Part shown: positions 25,441 through 35,997 of the stretch, piece after piece
Layout of the letters: every line of letters starts with the position of its first letter
Position numbering within the stretch: the stretch's first letter is position 1
Source: Aeromonas encheleia
Lineage (GTDB): Bacteria; Pseudomonadota; Gammaproteobacteria; Enterobacterales; Aeromonadaceae
DNA length: 64,000 bases
Assembly (NCBI RefSeq): GCF_900637545.1
Contig: NZ_LR134376.1
Span: 3,491,001 to 3,555,000 of the forward strand
Direction: 5' to 3'
Notes under the pieces: model-generated
The model's database searches: none
What the model saw: only the letters and a program-made list of their open reading frames with translations
What the model was told of the DNA's origin: nothing
Position numbers and translations under genes: made by a program

Positions 25441-25665
25441 TCAGATGATCCGGTTATCGACCAGCATCTTGCGACGGGCCTCTTCCTTGGCCATCTTCTT
25501 CTTGCGGTTATCGCAGGGCTCCGGGCAATCACACTCCTTTTCGATCCCTATAGTGCCGAGCCCTCCACAGGAACCGGAAATGGTCTTCTTCTGGAAGATG
25601 TAGCCGATGGCCATGGCCACCACTACCGCCAGAAACACCCCGAAGGTAATCAGAAAAATCTGCAT
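25441..25665 (-). CDS. nqrM: Na+-NQR maturation protein NqrM
   Basis: 74 residues: one transmembrane helix (FLITFGVFLAVVVAMAIGYI in two overlapping parts, residues 4-23), then a cysteine cluster GSCGGLG ... ECDCPEPCDNRKKK (Cys at about 33, 45, 47, 51). This is the DUF539/NqrM signature. NqrM is needed to assemble the NQR complex, probably delivering iron for the Fe centre between NqrD and NqrE. It is the last gene of the leftward nqr-apbE unit, 11 bases after apbE. Confidence 0.93.
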   Translation of the reverse strand: MQIFLITFGVFLAVVVAMAIGYIFQKKTISGSCGGLGTIGIEKECDCPEPCDNRKKKMAKEEARRKMLVDNRII

Positions 25666-25676
25666 GTTGTTACCCC

Positions 25677-26714
25677 TTACTTCTTAACCAGATAGGGCTT
25701 GAAGGCATCCGAATAGGCCTCTTCGAAGCCGTCGTCCGTCTTGGTGATGATGAAGATCGCCAGCCCCCGCTCCTTGGCATAGGCCAGGCTCTTCTGCGGC
25801 CCCATCACCATGAACACGGTCGCCAACCCGTCTGCGGTCATGCAGGAGGGGTGGATCACCGTCACCGAGACCATGCGATGTTGGATGGGCTTGCCCGTCA
25901 CCGGATCTATGGTGTGGGAGAAGCGCTTGCCATCCATCTCGTAGTAGTTGCGATACTCACCCGAGGTGGCTACGCCGTTGTCCCCCGGCAGGATCACCTC
26001 CTGCACCGAGCCGGCATTGGCGGTCGGCTTCTCGATGGCGACGCGCCAGGGGTGTCCCTTGCCGTTGACGCCATTGATGCGCAGCTCACCGCCGATCTCC
26101 ACCAGGTAGTTGCGCGACCCCAGGGATTCCAGATACTCGGCGACCTTGTCCACCCCGAAGCCCTTGGCGATGGCGGAGAGATCCACGTAGAGATCCGGAA
26201 TGTCCTTCTGCAGGGTATCGGCATCGGCGGAGGTGATCACGTGCAGATTGCCCAGCCCCGTCTTCTGGCGGGTCTGGCTGATCAGCTCGTCGGACGGCAC
26301 CTTGGTCGGCCGCTTGTCCGGGCCAAAGCCCCACAGATTGACCAGGGGACCCACGGTCACATCCAGTGCGCCGCGGCTCTCGCGGCCAATGTGAATGGCC
26401 TCGGTCACCACCCGCGCTGTGTCGCGGGACACCACCAGCGGGGTCGAGCCCTTGTGCTGGTTGAAGCGCGACAGCTCGGAATCCGGTCTGTAGGTCGACA
26501 TCTGATCGTTGACCCGCTCCAGCAGGACATCGACTTCGGCCTGCAGCTTGGCCGCATCTGTGACGCTGCCATCCGCCACCTTGATGGAATAATAGGTACC
26601 CATGGTGCTGCCGGTGATGTGGATCTCCGGCTTGGATTGGACCGTTTCCTGACCGCACCCCGTCAAGAAAAAGGCTAGCCCGAAGGCTAGCCAGGTCTTT
26701 ACAACACTGTGCAT
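25677..26714 (-). CDS. apbE: FAD:protein FMN transferase ApbE (flavin transferase for NQR)
   Basis: 345 residues. The lipoprotein signal has its lipobox at FFLTGC (Cys about 20), so it is anchored in the periplasm. It carries ITGSTMGTYYSIK near residue 34, GALDVTVGPLVNLWGFGP near 133, and the metal/FAD region SAIAKGFGVDKVAEYL and EIGGELRING, all typical of ApbE. It transfers FMN from FAD to threonines in NqrB and NqrC. It follows nqrF by 3 bases and precedes nqrM, the usual arrangement. Confidence 0.95.
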   Translation of the reverse strand: MHSVVKTWLAFGLAFFLTGCGQETVQSKPEIHITGSTMGTYYSIKVADGSVTDAAKLQAEVDVLLERVNDQMSTYRPDSELSRFNQHKGSTPLVVSRDTARVVTEAIHIGRESRGALDVTVGPLVNLWGFGPDKRPTKVPSDELISQTRQKTGLGNLHVITSADADTLQKDIPDLYVDLSAIAKGFGVDKVAEYLESLGSRNYLVEIGGELRINGVNGKGHPWRVAIEKPTANAGSVQEVILPGDNGVATSGEYRNYYEMDGKRFSHTIDPVTGKPIQHRMVSVTVIHPSCMTADGLATVFMVMGPQKSLAYAKERGLAIFIITKTDDGFEEAYSDAFKPYLVKK

Positions 26715-26717
26715 GGA

Positions 26718-27941
26718 TTAACCACCAAAGTCATCCAAAAGGATGTTTTCGTCTTCAACACCGAGGTTTTTCAGCATGTTGATGACGGCAGCGTTCATGA
26801 CGGGAGGCCCGCACATGTAGAACTCGCAATCTTCCGGCGCCTCGTGGTTCTTGAGATAGTTCTCGAACAGCACGTTGTGGATGAAGCCGGTGTAGCCATC
26901 CCAGTTGTCTTCCGGTTGCGGATCCGACAGGGCGACGTGCCACTGGAAGTTGTCGTTCTCGGCGGCCAGCATGTCGAAATCTTCGACATAGAACATCTCG
27001 CGCTTGGAACGGGCACCGTACCAGAAGCTCATCTTGCGCTTGGTCTTCAGGCGACGCAGCTGATCGAAGATGTGGGAGCGCATCGGCGCCATGCCCGCAC
27101 CACCGCCGACGAACACCATCTCGGCGTCGGTGTCCTTGGCGAAGAACTCACCGAACGGACCCGAGATGGTCACCTTGTCACCAGCTTTCAAGCTGAAGAT
27201 ATAGGAGGACATCTGGCCGGGAGGCGCGGTCCAGTTGCTGGGCGGCGGGGTCGCGATCCGCACGTTCAGCATGATGATGCCGAACTCTTCCGGATAGTTG
27301 GCCATGGAATAAGCACGGATGATCGGCTCATTGACCTTGGACTCCAGCTCGAAGATCTTGAAGCGATCCCAGTCCCCGCGATACTCCTCGGGAATATCGA
27401 AGTTCTTGTACTGCACGTGGTGGGCAGGGGCTTCGATCTGGATATAACCACCGGCGCGGAACGGCACGCTCTCGCCGTCCGGGATCTGCAGCTTGAGCTC
27501 CTTGATGAAGGTGGCCTTGTTATCGTTGGAGATAACGGTGCAATCCCACTTCTTCACCCCGAAGATCTCTTCCGGCAGCTCGATGTCCATGTCGGAGCGG
27601 ACGGTGACCTGACAGGCCAGACGCTCGCCATGACGGGCTTCGCCCTTGCTGATGTGATCCAGCTCGGTCGGCAGAATATCGCCGCCGCCGGCTTTCACCC
27701 GCACCTTGCACTGACCACAGGAGCCACCGCCGCCACAGGCGGAGGAGACGAAGATACCGCTGCCGGCCAACACGCCGAGCAGCTTGCCACCCGCCGGGCT
27801 GGTGACAGCCTTGGCCGGGTCGCCGTTGATGCTGATTGTCACGTCACCGGCGGTCACCAGCTTGGACTTGGCGAACAGAATGACTGCCACCAGGGCCAGC
27901 AGGATCACGGTGAACATGACCACACCCAGAATAATTTCCAT
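26718..27941 (-). CDS. nqrF: Na+-translocating NADH:quinone reductase subunit F
   Basis: 407 residues. An N-terminal membrane helix (about 4-26) is followed by a 2Fe-2S ferredoxin domain with [15 protein letters not shown] (cysteines about 70-80) and [15 protein letters not shown]. The FAD domain has [11 protein letters not shown] near residue 210 and the NADH domain has [18 protein letters not shown]. It is the entry point for electrons from NADH into the NQR pump. Part of a tight leftward operon nqrABCDEF-apbE-nqrM. Confidence 0.97.
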   Translation of the reverse strand: MEIILGVVMFTVILLALVAVILFAKSKLVTAGDVTISINGDPAKAVTSPAGGKLLGVLAGSGIFVSSACGGGGSCGQCKVRVKAGGGDILPTELDHISKGEARHGERLACQVTVRSDMDIELPEEIFGVKKWDCTVISNDNKATFIKELKLQIPDGESVPFRAGGYIQIEAPAHHVQYKNFDIPEEYRGDWDRFKIFELESKVNEPIIRAYSMANYPEEFGIIMLNVRIATPPPSNWTAPPGQMSSYIFSLKAGDKVTISGPFGEFFAKDTDAEMVFVGGGAGMAPMRSHIFDQLRRLKTKRKMSFWYGARSKREMFYVEDFDMLAAENDNFQWHVALSDPQPEDNWDGYTGFIHNVLFENYLKNHEAPEDCEFYMCGPPVMNAAVINMLKNLGVEDENILLDDFGG

Positions 27942-27958
27942 CTATATTTCCTTTCCGA

Positions 27959-28555
27959 TTACAGGGAAATACCAGAGAAGGACATGAAGCCCAGCGCCAT
28001 CAGACCCGCGGTGATGAAGGTGATGCCGAGGCCACGCAGGCCTTCCGGAACATCGGAGTACTTCATCTTCTCGCGGATCCCCGCCATCGCCACGATGGCC
28101 AGCATCCAACCGGCACCCGAGCCCACGCCATAGACCACAGACTCCACGAAGTTGTAGTCACGCTGCACCATGAAGGAGACGCCACCGAAGATGGCGCAGT
28201 TCACGGTGATGAGCGGCAGGAAGATACCCAGGGCGTTGTAGAGCGCGGGGAAATACTTGTCCAGCGCCATCTCCAGGATCTGCACCAGCGCCGCGATCAC
28301 CCCGATGAAGGTGATGAAGCTCAGGAAGCTCAGATCCAGGCCGGATACCAGGGCGCCATCTTTCAGGACGTAGTTGTAGATCAGGTTGTTGGCCGGCACG
28401 GCCACGGTCTGCACCACAATGACGGCGATACCCAGACCCATGGCCGTCTTGACCTTCTTGGACACCGCCAGGAAGGTACACATCCCCAGGAAGAAGGAGA
28501 GCGCCAGGTTTTCGATGAAGATCGAACGAATCAACAGACTCAGATAGTGTTCCAT
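27959..28555 (-). CDS. nqrE: Na+-NQR subunit E
   Basis: 198 residues, six predicted membrane helices. It has the family N-terminus [20 protein letters not shown] and [14 protein letters not shown]. Conserved Cys residues (GMCTF, and VNCAIFGG near 120) ligate the intramembrane iron shared with NqrD. Homologous to RnfA. Forms part of the Na+ channel. Confidence 0.97.
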   Translation of the reverse strand: MEHYLSLLIRSIFIENLALSFFLGMCTFLAVSKKVKTAMGLGIAVIVVQTVAVPANNLIYNYVLKDGALVSGLDLSFLSFITFIGVIAALVQILEMALDKYFPALYNALGIFLPLITVNCAIFGGVSFMVQRDYNFVESVVYGVGSGAGWMLAIVAMAGIREKMKYSDVPEGLRGLGITFITAGLMALGFMSFSGISL

Positions 28556-28558
28556 ACC

Positions 28559-29191
28559 TTAATCCTTTGCCTCCACCTGCTTGGGATCCTTGGTGCGAAC
28601 GCCCCAGATGATCAGACCAATGATGAAGAATGCACTCGGCGGCAGCAGCAGCAGGCCGTTAGGCACATACCAGCCACCATTGTTCACCAGCGGCAGCAGC
28701 TCGATACCGAACCAGGTGCCGGAGCCCAGGATTTCACGCACTGTGGCCACGGCCAGCAGCACGGCGCCGTAACCCAGACCGTTGCCGATACCGTCCAGGA
28801 AGGAGGGCAGCGGGGCGCTCTTCATGGCATAGGCTTCGGCACGACCCATCACGATGCAGTTGGTGATGATCAGGCCCACGAATACCGACAGTTGCTTGGA
28901 GATGTCATAGGCATAGGCCTTGAGCACCTGGTCAACCACGATAACCAGCGAGGCAATCACCGCCATCTGGGCGATGATCCGCACGCTGTTCGGGATCTGA
29001 TTGCGGATCAGGGAGATGAACAGGTTGGAGAAGGCGGTGACCGCGGTAACGGCCAGCGTCATCACGAACGCCGTCTTCATCTGGCTGGTAACGGCCAGCG
29101 CGGAACAGACACCCAGCACCTGCAAGGCGATGGGGTTGTTGCCGAGCACAGGCGTCAACAGCAATTTTTTCATTTCGCTCTTGTCAGCCAT
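28559..29191 (-). CDS. nqrD: Na+-NQR subunit D
   Basis: 210 residues from the ATG at 29191 ([20 protein letters not shown]). The start matches NqrD of Vibrio and overlaps the nqrC stop by 8 bases; a longer open frame is ignored. Six membrane helices, with Cys in [11 protein letters not shown] and [15 protein letters not shown] for the shared iron centre with NqrE. Homologous to RnfE. Confidence 0.97.
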   Translation of the reverse strand: MADKSEMKKLLLTPVLGNNPIALQVLGVCSALAVTSQMKTAFVMTLAVTAVTAFSNLFISLIRNQIPNSVRIIAQMAVIASLVIVVDQVLKAYAYDISKQLSVFVGLIITNCIVMGRAEAYAMKSAPLPSFLDGIGNGLGYGAVLLAVATVREILGSGTWFGIELLPLVNNGGWYVPNGLLLLPPSAFFIIGLIIWGVRTKDPKQVEAKD

Positions 29192-29972
29192 TGTTGATTT
29201 CTCCTGCACGAACCTTGGCCAGGAAAGGACCAAAGCCCTTGGGTCCCATCCAGAAGTCAAACGTGTGCTGTACGCCATTGCCGGTCAGGGTCGCGCCGGA
29301 CAGGCCATCGATGTCATGCTCGGAACCAGCCGGCGCATGCCCCTTGATCACTCGCAGTGCGGGCTGACCGTCTTGATCGAACAGCTTCTTGCCGACGAAC
29401 AGTTCACGCCAGGCCGGATTCTCGATCTCGCCGCCCAGACCCGGTGTTTCGCCGTGATCATAGTAGGTGATGCCCTTGATGGTTTGACCATCGGCCGCGA
29501 CCGCCACGAAGGCGTACATGGTGGACCACAGACCCTGGCCGTAGACCGGCAGTATGATGTTGTCGACCTTGCCTTCTGCGTCCTTCGCGAAGAACACCGG
29601 CACCAGCTTGGAGATCTGACGCAGGCCAGCCTTGTCGTCGGCCGGGGCCAGACGGATGTTCTTGGCCGGATCCTTCGCCGCCAGCTTGGTGTCGAAGTTG
29701 TCGGCATCGCCGTCAACGAACTCACCGGTGGTCAGGTCGACCAGGCGCGCTTCAATCTTGTTGCCATACAGCTGGGCCAGATCACGCTTGGCCACGGAGC
29801 TGACATCGACACCGGCAACGGACAGGATGTTGCTTTGCTTGTCCAGCGCCCTGTTTTCCAGCTGAGCCGGGCGCAGCCCCACGGCGGCCACGGAGACCAC
29901 GATGGAACACACCAGACACAGACCGGTCACCACGGTGAGGGTACCGATGGTTGAGTCTTTATTAAACGCCAC
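29184..29972 (-). CDS. nqrC: Na+-NQR subunit C (covalent FMN), GTG start
   Basis: 262 residues. The start is GTG at 29972: it gives (M)[16 protein letters not shown], aligned to the N-terminus of Vibrio NqrC, with RBS GGAGG 6 bases upstream, and it overlaps the end of nqrB by 11 bases. A longer frame with ATG at 30041 would lie inside nqrB. One membrane helix (about 12-33) is followed by a periplasmic FMN domain; the flavin-carrying Thr is in [11 protein letters not shown] near residue 222. ApbE attaches the FMN. Confidence 0.95.
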   Translation of the reverse strand: MAFNKDSTIGTLTVVTGLCLVCSIVVSVAAVGLRPAQLENRALDKQSNILSVAGVDVSSVAKRDLAQLYGNKIEARLVDLTTGEFVDGDADNFDTKLAAKDPAKNIRLAPADDKAGLRQISKLVPVFFAKDAEGKVDNIILPVYGQGLWSTMYAFVAVAADGQTIKGITYYDHGETPGLGGEIENPAWRELFVGKKLFDQDGQPALRVIKGHAPAGSEHDIDGLSGATLTGNGVQHTFDFWMGPKGFGPFLAKVRAGEINNG

Positions 29973-31191
29973 GTGCGATCCTCCGCTTGATGTTCGCCTG
30001 CGCCACGAAATGGTCAAACAAGGGGGCAAACAGGTTAGCAAACAGAATGGCCAACATCATGCCTTCCGGGAACGCGGGGTTCACTACCCGGATCAGCACT
30101 ACCATGACGCCGATGAGGGCGCCGTACCACCACTTGCCCTTGTTGGTAAAGGCGGCGGAGACCGGATCGGTCGCCATGAAGGCCATACCAAAGGCGAAGC
30201 CGCCCAGCACCAGATGCCAGTGCCACGGCATGTTGAACATGGGGTTGGTATCGGAACCGATGACGTTGAACAGCAGGGAGGTGGCCACCATACCGATCAT
30301 CACACCGGCGATGATGCGCCAGGAGGCGATCCGCATGTAGACGATCATGGCCGCACCGATGAGGATCATCAGGGTGGAGACTTCACCGATGGAACCCGGC
30401 AGGTTCCCCAGGAAGGCATCCATCCAGCTGATGGCTTCGCCGGTGGCACCGTTGATCAGCGCCATCTGGCCGCCCTGGGCCCACTGGCTCAGCGCGGTCG
30501 CGCCTGAATAGCCGTCAACGGCCACCCAGACGGCATCGCCGGAGATCTGACCGGGGTAGGCGAAGAACAGGAACGCACGACCCGCCAGGGCCGGGTTCAG
30601 GAAGTTCTTGCCGGTACCACCGAACACTTCCTTGGCCAGCACCACACCGAAGGTGATGCCGAGCGCGGCTTGCCACAGGGGCAGCTCGGGCGGCACTATC
30701 AGGGCGAACAGGATGGAGGTCACGAAGAAGCCTTCGTTGATCTCGTGCTTGCGCACCATGGCGAACAGCACTTCCCAGAAGCCACCGACCAGGAACACGG
30801 TCAGGTAGATGGGCAGGAAGTGGGCCGCACCGATCAGCATCTTGCTGCCGATGCCGGCCACGGCCGGATCCAGCGAGGCACCCAGCAGGGTCGCGATGGT
30901 GTATTGCCAGGTATCGGCACCGGCCGCGCTGCCCAGATGGGCGATGGCGGCGATGGACTGATTACCGACGTTGAACATGCCCCAGAACATGGCCGGGAAC
31001 ACGGCCAGCCACACCATGATCATCATGCGTTTCAGATCGATCGCATCACGGACGTGGGCAGCATTGCGGGTCACGGACCCGGGGGTATAAAACAGGGTAT
31101 ACGCCGCCTCGAACAGGGCATAGTACTTGGAGTACTTGCCGCCCGGCTCGAAGTGATGTTCCAAATTTTCAAGAAGTTGCTTGAAACTCAT
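29962..31191 (-). CDS. nqrB: Na+-NQR subunit B (covalent FMN, Na+ channel)
   Basis: 409 residues, about ten membrane helices. Covalent FMN threonine in [12 protein letters not shown] near residue 235. The conserved opening has [20 protein letters not shown]. It also carries riboflavin and forms the main Na+ path. It starts 3 bases after the nqrA stop. Confidence 0.97.
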   Translation of the reverse strand: MSFKQLLENLEHHFEPGGKYSKYYALFEAAYTLFYTPGSVTRNAAHVRDAIDLKRMMIMVWLAVFPAMFWGMFNVGNQSIAAIAHLGSAAGADTWQYTIATLLGASLDPAVAGIGSKMLIGAAHFLPIYLTVFLVGGFWEVLFAMVRKHEINEGFFVTSILFALIVPPELPLWQAALGITFGVVLAKEVFGGTGKNFLNPALAGRAFLFFAYPGQISGDAVWVAVDGYSGATALSQWAQGGQMALINGATGEAISWMDAFLGNLPGSIGEVSTLMILIGAAMIVYMRIASWRIIAGVMIGMVATSLLFNVIGSDTNPMFNMPWHWHLVLGGFAFGMAFMATDPVSAAFTNKGKWWYGALIGVMVVLIRVVNPAFPEGMMLAILFANLFAPLFDHFVAQANIKRRIARGV

Positions 31192-31194
31192 CGC

Positions 31195-32538
31195 TTAACC
31201 TTCCAGTTCTATCTTGGCCAGGCACTCACGCAAGATCGGGCCGTACTCTGTCTTGCCGGGGCAGACGAAGGTACAGAGCGCCAGATCTTCCTCATCCAGC
31301 TCCAGGCAGCCGAGCGACTGTGCGCTGTCGGTGTCGCCGGAGACCAGATCCCGCAGCAGCAGGGTCGGCAGGATGTCGAGCGGCATCACGCGCTCATAGT
31401 TGCCGATAGGCACCATGGAGCGATCACTACCGTTGGTGGTGGTAGTGAAGTTGATGAGTTTGCCCTTCATCAGATGAGAGAGGGTGGTACGGGTGATGGA
31501 GAACTTGTCGGCGCTGGGATTGACCCAACCCAGGAACTCTTTCTCACGGCCTTCGCCCAGCACGCTCACCTGATTGTGGTAACGACCCAGGTAGTCATGG
31601 ACCCCTTCGGCCTTGGCACCACTCAGGATGGAACCGGAGATGACACGGTTTTCATCCGCGCGCAGCTCGTTGTTGGTCAGCTGGCTGATGCAGGCGCCCA
31701 TGCGGGTGCGCAGCAGGCGTGGCTTGACCACGTTCGGACCGGCCAGGGCGATCACCTTGTCGGTGAAGATCTGACCCGTGGTGAACAGCTTGCCGTAGGC
31801 GATCACATCCTGATAGTTGATGTGCCACTGCACCTTCTTGCTGCCGACCGGATCCAGAAAGTGGATATGGGTGCCAGGCAGACCGGCGGGATGCGGGCCA
31901 ACAAACACGGCTTCCTTGACTTGCGCCAGGTTGGAGTGCGGCAGACTGCCTTCACCCTTGCAGACGTGGACGCTGCCATCGGTCAGGCGGCTCAGCACGC
32001 TCAGGCCATCGAGGAAGGCCTGGGCCTGTTCCTTGATGATGAGCTCGGCATTGGCAGCCAGCGGGTTGGAGTCCATCGCGGTGACGAAGATGGCACGCGG
32101 GGCAGAGCCCACTGCCGGCACCTTGCTGAATGGACGGGTACGCAATGCGGTCCACTGGCCTGATGCGACCAGGATCTCCTGCACCTTGCTGCGCTCGAGC
32201 TGTGCAAGCTCGGCAGACGCAAAGTGTTCAAAGGTCACCTGCTCGTCAGAGCCATCGATGTCGATGACGACAGATTGCAGAACACGCTTGGCACCACGGT
32301 TGATCTCAGAAACCACACCGGTGGCAGGGGCCGTGAATTTAACGCCGGGATTCTTCTTATCTTCGAAGAGCTCCTGACCTTTAATGACGCGATCACCTAC
32401 TTTGACGAACATAGTAGGACGCATCCCCACGAACTCTTCGCCGAGTGTAGCAACACGGGTGATGGCCGGGCCATCGTAGATTACTTGCTCCGGAGCACCC
32501 AGCACGGGGATGTCCAGTCCTCTTTTAATTGTAATCAT
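31195..32538 (-). CDS. nqrA: Na+-NQR subunit A (quinone-binding)
   Basis: 447 residues from the ATG at 32538 ([18 protein letters not shown]), the standard NqrA N-terminus. Soluble subunit with biotinyl-lipoyl-like and Rossmann-like parts. It contains [15 protein letters not shown] near residue 40 and [14 protein letters not shown]-like [20 protein letters not shown] near 220. First gene of the nqr operon; about 440 bases upstream are non-coding and hold its promoter. Confidence 0.97.
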   Translation of the reverse strand: MITIKRGLDIPVLGAPEQVIYDGPAITRVATLGEEFVGMRPTMFVKVGDRVIKGQELFEDKKNPGVKFTAPATGVVSEINRGAKRVLQSVVIDIDGSDEQVTFEHFASAELAQLERSKVQEILVASGQWTALRTRPFSKVPAVGSAPRAIFVTAMDSNPLAANAELIIKEQAQAFLDGLSVLSRLTDGSVHVCKGEGSLPHSNLAQVKEAVFVGPHPAGLPGTHIHFLDPVGSKKVQWHINYQDVIAYGKLFTTGQIFTDKVIALAGPNVVKPRLLRTRMGACISQLTNNELRADENRVISGSILSGAKAEGVHDYLGRYHNQVSVLGEGREKEFLGWVNPSADKFSITRTTLSHLMKGKLINFTTTTNGSDRSMVPIGNYERVMPLDILPTLLLRDLVSGDTDSAQSLGCLELDEEDLALCTFVCPGKTEYGPILRECLAKIELEG

Positions 32539-32976
32539 ACTCACTTGCACTACCGTTAAGGGAAGACAGGTTGGTTAGCGCCGAGAAATACATCACGACG
32601 AGTTGTTGAATGAGCCCGTCAATATCGCGGCAAATTGTCGATAAAACAAACAAATCAGCAACATACAGGTTCATTCAAAAGCGACTGAGTTTACCACCTT
32701 AGACAAGTCAGTCGCCACGCCAAATGGGGAAAATCCCCGCGCTATCACAAAATTAACCTCTAATGAATAATTCCCTGCCGCCCCTGCAACCCGTGGTTTT
32801 AAAGGATTTTTTGTTTTACTACCCAGTTAGGGGTAATTTTACGTGTCCCAAAGGTTGATTAGAAAAAGTAATCCTCACTCGCGGGCGATGCGCTCGGGGC
32901 CGGGGGCTATCGCCACGAGCGAGTTGTGATAATTTTGTTAATTAATCGACAATTGAGTAATGAAAAGGTCAACGAC
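32539..32976. promoter_or_regulatory. nqr operon upstream region
   Basis: 438 AT-rich bases between bolA and nqrA, both leftward. The right third contains the bolA terminator-like hairpin (32877-32924). The rest presumably holds the nqr promoter and a leader. I see no gene and no motif I can name with confidence; a small hairpin TACCC/GGGTA lies around 32819-32835. Confidence 0.5.
32877..32924 (-). terminator. Terminator-like hairpin after bolA
   Basis: ACTCGC (32877-32882) pairs with GCGAGT (32919-32924) and GGCGAT (32884-32889) with ATCGCC (32909-32914). In the leftward direction it is followed by GAGGATTACTTTTTCT. The stem is interrupted, so the call is moderate. Confidence 0.55.
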
Positions 32977-33285
32977 TCAGGCAAAGGGGGACTTGCTGAC
33001 ACAGCCCGGGGTTTTGGGGGCCTGTTCCCGCAATTGCCACTCCGCCTCGGTATAGGTATGCAGCGCCAGCGCATGGATGGCGTGGGCCAACTCGTCCGCC
33101 AGCACGGCATTGACCTGACGATGACGCCCCAGCAGGCGCTGCCCCTCGAACGCCTGGCTCACCACTATCACCTTGAAGTGGCTCTCGGAGCCCGGCTCCA
33201 CCCTGTGCATGTAGCTCTCATTGATCACCTCAAGGTGACTGGGGGACAAGGCTGCGGCCAGTTTGGCCTCGATCTGTTGTTGCAT
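32977..33285 (-). CDS. bolA: BolA family protein
   Basis: 102 residues from the ATG at 33285 ([20 protein letters not shown]). It has the BolA fold with the conserved [17 protein letters not shown] and [19 protein letters not shown], and the invariant His in [15 protein letters not shown]. BolA works with monothiol glutaredoxins in Fe-S/iron handling and as a stress-linked regulator of cell shape. Its neighbourhood with yajG and ampG is as in E. coli, although rlmG and ppiA are interposed here. Confidence 0.93.
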   Translation of the reverse strand: MQQQIEAKLAAALSPSHLEVINESYMHRVEPGSESHFKVIVVSQAFEGQRLLGRHRQVNAVLADELAHAIHALALHTYTEAEWQLREQAPKTPGCVSKSPFA

Positions 33286-33500
33286 GCTCACGACAAAGAC
33301 TCCCAAGATGGATGTCTGGCCATTGTAGCCAGGGTTGTGCCCCCGATGCATCAGGCCGGCGGGAAATAGGGCCGCCACCGTGCGTCGCGCCGGGCTGGTG
33401 AAATTCTCCGCCCCCGCTAGAATAGCGCCACTTCACACGCCTGCCGGGCAACACTCTGCGGGCAGTTGTCATCTATATGCATCATCCTGGACGCTTTCTT

Positions 33501-34646
33501 ATGCAAACCCTTCTCGACACGGCCCATTGTCGCCTGACCCTGTATCGTTACCCGCGGCAGAGCCAGGATCCCCTGCAGGCCTGGGATGCGGCGGACGAGT
33601 ACCTGATCAACCAGCTCGCCGAGACCCCCCTCGCGGCGGACGGCCCCGTCATCATCATGAACGACGGCTTCGGCGCCCTGACCGCCTACCTGCACGGCCA
33701 TGCCCCGGTCTGTGTGAGCGACTCCTATATCAGCGAGCGGGCCACCCTGGCCAATCTGAGCGAGAACGAGCTGGATCCCGCGCAGGTCACCCTGCAGGAT
33801 GCGCTGGCGCCACTGCCCGCGGCCCCCGCGCTGGTGGTGATCAAGGTCTCCAAGTACCAGGCCTTGCTGGAGCAACAGTTGCTGGCCCTGCGCCAGGTGG
33901 TGACCCCGGCCACCCGCATCCTGGCCGCAGGCAAGGCGAAAGACATCCACAGCTCGACCCTCAAGCTGTTTGAAAGATACCTGGGGCCGACCCAGACCTC
34001 CCTGGCCTGGAAGAAGGCGCGCCTGATCCACTGCAGCGTCGATGACACGCCGTCCGCCGAACGCCCGGCCCTGGCTAACCCCTTCCCGACCACTTGGCCA
34101 CTGGAGGGCAGCAACCTGCTGATCCACAACCATGCCAACGTGTTTTCGCGCACCAGCCTGGATATCGGCGCCCGCTTTATGCTGGATAATTTGCCTGTGC
34201 ACAGTGCACGCAAGGTGATCGATCTGGGTTGCGGCAACGGGGTACTGGGGCTGGCGCTGCTGGCGCGGGATGCCGAGGTGGAGGTGACCTTCATCGACGA
34301 ATCCTATATGGCGGTCGCCTCGGCGCGGCTGAACGTCGAGCACAATCTGCCGGATGCCCTGCCCCGCGCCCGCTTCATGGTCAACAACTGTCTCGACGGC
34401 GTCGCGGTCGGCGCGGCGGATCGGATCCTCTGCAACCCCCCCTTCCATCAGTTGCAGGCGATCACCGATCATATCGCCTGGCAGATGTTCAGCGACGCGC
34501 ACCGGGTATTGCCTCAGGGGGGGGAACTCTGGATAGTTGGCAACCGTCATCTGGACTATCACAACAAACTCAAGCGCCTGTTTGCCAACGCACAAGTCGT
34601 TGCATCGAACAGCAAATTCGTTATTTTGAAAGCCATCAAACGCTAA
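33501..34646 (+). CDS. rlmG: 23S rRNA (guanine1835-N2)-methyltransferase RlmG
   Basis: 381 residues from the ATG at 33501; an in-frame ATG at 33477 would add eight residues. It is built of two tandem Rossmann-like domains. The N-terminal domain (LQAWDAADEYLINQL, MNDGFGALTAYL) is a degenerate copy. The C-terminal catalytic domain has IDLGCGNGVLGLALL near residue 232 and the NPPFHQLQAITDHIAW motif (NPPF) near 310. The sequence follows E. coli RlmG/YgjO closely. Methylates G1835 of 23S rRNA. Divergent from bolA. Confidence 0.93.
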   Translation: MQTLLDTAHCRLTLYRYPRQSQDPLQAWDAADEYLINQLAETPLAADGPVIIMNDGFGALTAYLHGHAPVCVSDSYISERATLANLSENELDPAQVTLQDALAPLPAAPALVVIKVSKYQALLEQQLLALRQVVTPATRILAAGKAKDIHSSTLKLFERYLGPTQTSLAWKKARLIHCSVDDTPSAERPALANPFPTTWPLEGSNLLIHNHANVFSRTSLDIGARFMLDNLPVHSARKVIDLGCGNGVLGLALLARDAEVEVTFIDESYMAVASARLNVEHNLPDALPRARFMVNNCLDGVAVGAADRILCNPPFHQLQAITDHIAWQMFSDAHRVLPQGGELWIVGNRHLDYHNKLKRLFANAQVVASNSKFVILKAIKR

Positions 34647-34670
34647 AGATAAAGCTAAAGGAAACCCACG

Positions 34671-35246
34671 ATGAAAAAGTCACTCTTGCTGCTGGCCGCC
34701 CTGATGCTGGGTGGTTGCGCCACTCACTGGCCGGAGACCGCGCTGCTCAACCCGCAGGTCATCCCCTCCAATCAGCAGTACTACTCTGGCAACCGGATCA
34801 CCATGGAAGGGGTGGACAAGCGCGAGGCCGCCTATGTCTTCTCCATCAAGAAGAAAGAGAAGGCCGCCGTGCTGGTCAACAGCGAGCAGCCGCTCAACAA
34901 CCTGCTGGCCGAAAAACTGGCCGAGGGGCTGCGCAGCCAGGGCCTGGAAGTGGGCAACAGTGGCACCACCAACCTGACCCTGGCCATCTCCACCGCCGCG
35001 GTCAATGTGGAAGAGAAGACCTTCACCTATGTCACCAAGTCCAAGGTCAGCCTGCAGGTGATCGCCGACTTCCAGGGCAGCAAGCTGACCAAACAGTTCA
35101 ACATGTCTTCCAGCAAGGAAGAGCCGGGTGAACCGAGCATGGCCGAACTGGAGTCCATCCTGAACCAGCAGCTTGGCAGTTTATTGCAGCAGATCATGGC
35201 AGACGAGGCGCTGCGCGGTTATCTCAAGGGCCAGCCGACGAGCTGA
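34671..35246 (+). CDS. yajG: YajG family lipoprotein
   Basis: 191 residues with lipoprotein signal MKKSLLLLAALMLGGC (lipobox LGGC, Cys16). The mature part contains NQQYYSGNRITMEGVDKRE and two alpha/beta stretches ending LNQQLGSLLQQIMADE. It matches YajG in length and in its location next to ppiA and ampG. Function unknown; probably outer-membrane anchored (Ala after Cys). RBS AAAGGA. Confidence 0.88.
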   Translation: MKKSLLLLAALMLGGCATHWPETALLNPQVIPSNQQYYSGNRITMEGVDKREAAYVFSIKKKEKAAVLVNSEQPLNNLLAEKLAEGLRSQGLEVGNSGTTNLTLAISTAAVNVEEKTFTYVTKSKVSLQVIADFQGSKLTKQFNMSSSKEEPGEPSMAELESILNQQLGSLLQQIMADEALRGYLKGQPTS

Positions 35247-35260
35247 GCGAGGATAGTTAG

Positions 35261-35836
35261 ATGAAAAAACTCTGGTTACTGGTCATGCTGATCGCCCCGC
35301 TGGCGTTCGCAGGCCCCAAGGTCAGGATGGAGACCAACCACGGCAACATCGTGATCGAGCTGGCCTCCAAGCAGGCGCCGCAGACGGTGAAGAACTTCCT
35401 GCGCTACGTGGCGGACGGTAGCTATGACGGCAGCCTGTTCCACCGCGTGATCCAGAACTTCGTGGTGCAGGGCGGCGGTTACAACCAGCAGTTCCAGCAA
35501 CTGCCGACCTTCGAGCCCGTGGTCAACGAGTCCAAGGGCGGCCTGCCCAACAAGCGTGGCAGCATCGCCATGGCCCGCACCCAGGCGGTGGACAGCGCCA
35601 CCCGCCAGTTCTATTTCAACCTGACCGACAACGATAACCTCAACGCCAATGCCGGCGCCGGTTATACCGTGTTCGGCCAGGTCGTCGAGGGCATGGAGGT
35701 GCTGGACAAGCTGGCTCAGGTGCAGACGGGCTACAGCTCGATCCTGCGCGCCAACGACGTGCCGACCAGCCCCATCATCCTGAAAAAGGTGGTGTTGCTG
35801 GCCGAGAGCAGCACCGACAAGAAAGCGATCAAGTAA
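35261..35836 (+). CDS. ppiA: Periplasmic peptidyl-prolyl cis-trans isomerase, cyclophilin type
   Basis: 191 residues with a signal peptide (MKKLWLLVMLIAPLAFA). The cyclophilin domain follows at once: METNHGNIVIEL, then FHRVIQNFVVQGGGYN (active-site Arg in FHRV), GSIAMARTQAVDSATRQFYFN and YTVFGQVVEGMEVLDKL. It catalyses cis-trans isomerisation of X-Pro bonds in exported proteins. The bacterial form lacks the Trp that confers strong cyclosporin binding. It follows yajG by 14 bases. Confidence 0.9.
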   Translation: MKKLWLLVMLIAPLAFAGPKVRMETNHGNIVIELASKQAPQTVKNFLRYVADGSYDGSLFHRVIQNFVVQGGGYNQQFQQLPTFEPVVNESKGGLPNKRGSIAMARTQAVDSATRQFYFNLTDNDNLNANAGAGYTVFGQVVEGMEVLDKLAQVQTGYSSILRANDVPTSPIILKKVVLLAESSTDKKAIK

Positions 35837-35888
35837 CCCCGGCTCATCCCTGTCGCCATGCAGTGACAGAGATTGCCGTCAGGCTGAA

Positions 35889-35912
35889 GGCCCACCCCGC
35901 CTGGGGTGGGCC
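35889..35912 (+). terminator. Terminator after ppiA
   Basis: 10-bp stem GGCCCACCCC / GGGGTGGGCC with loop GCCT, then TTTTGTCT. Confidence 0.9.
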
Positions 35913-35997
35913 TTTTGTCTGCCGCCCGTCGGGCTTGCCTTGGCTATCCCTCCCGAACCTGACAAAATGACCCCCTTTTCCCAGAGGAGTCAGGCAT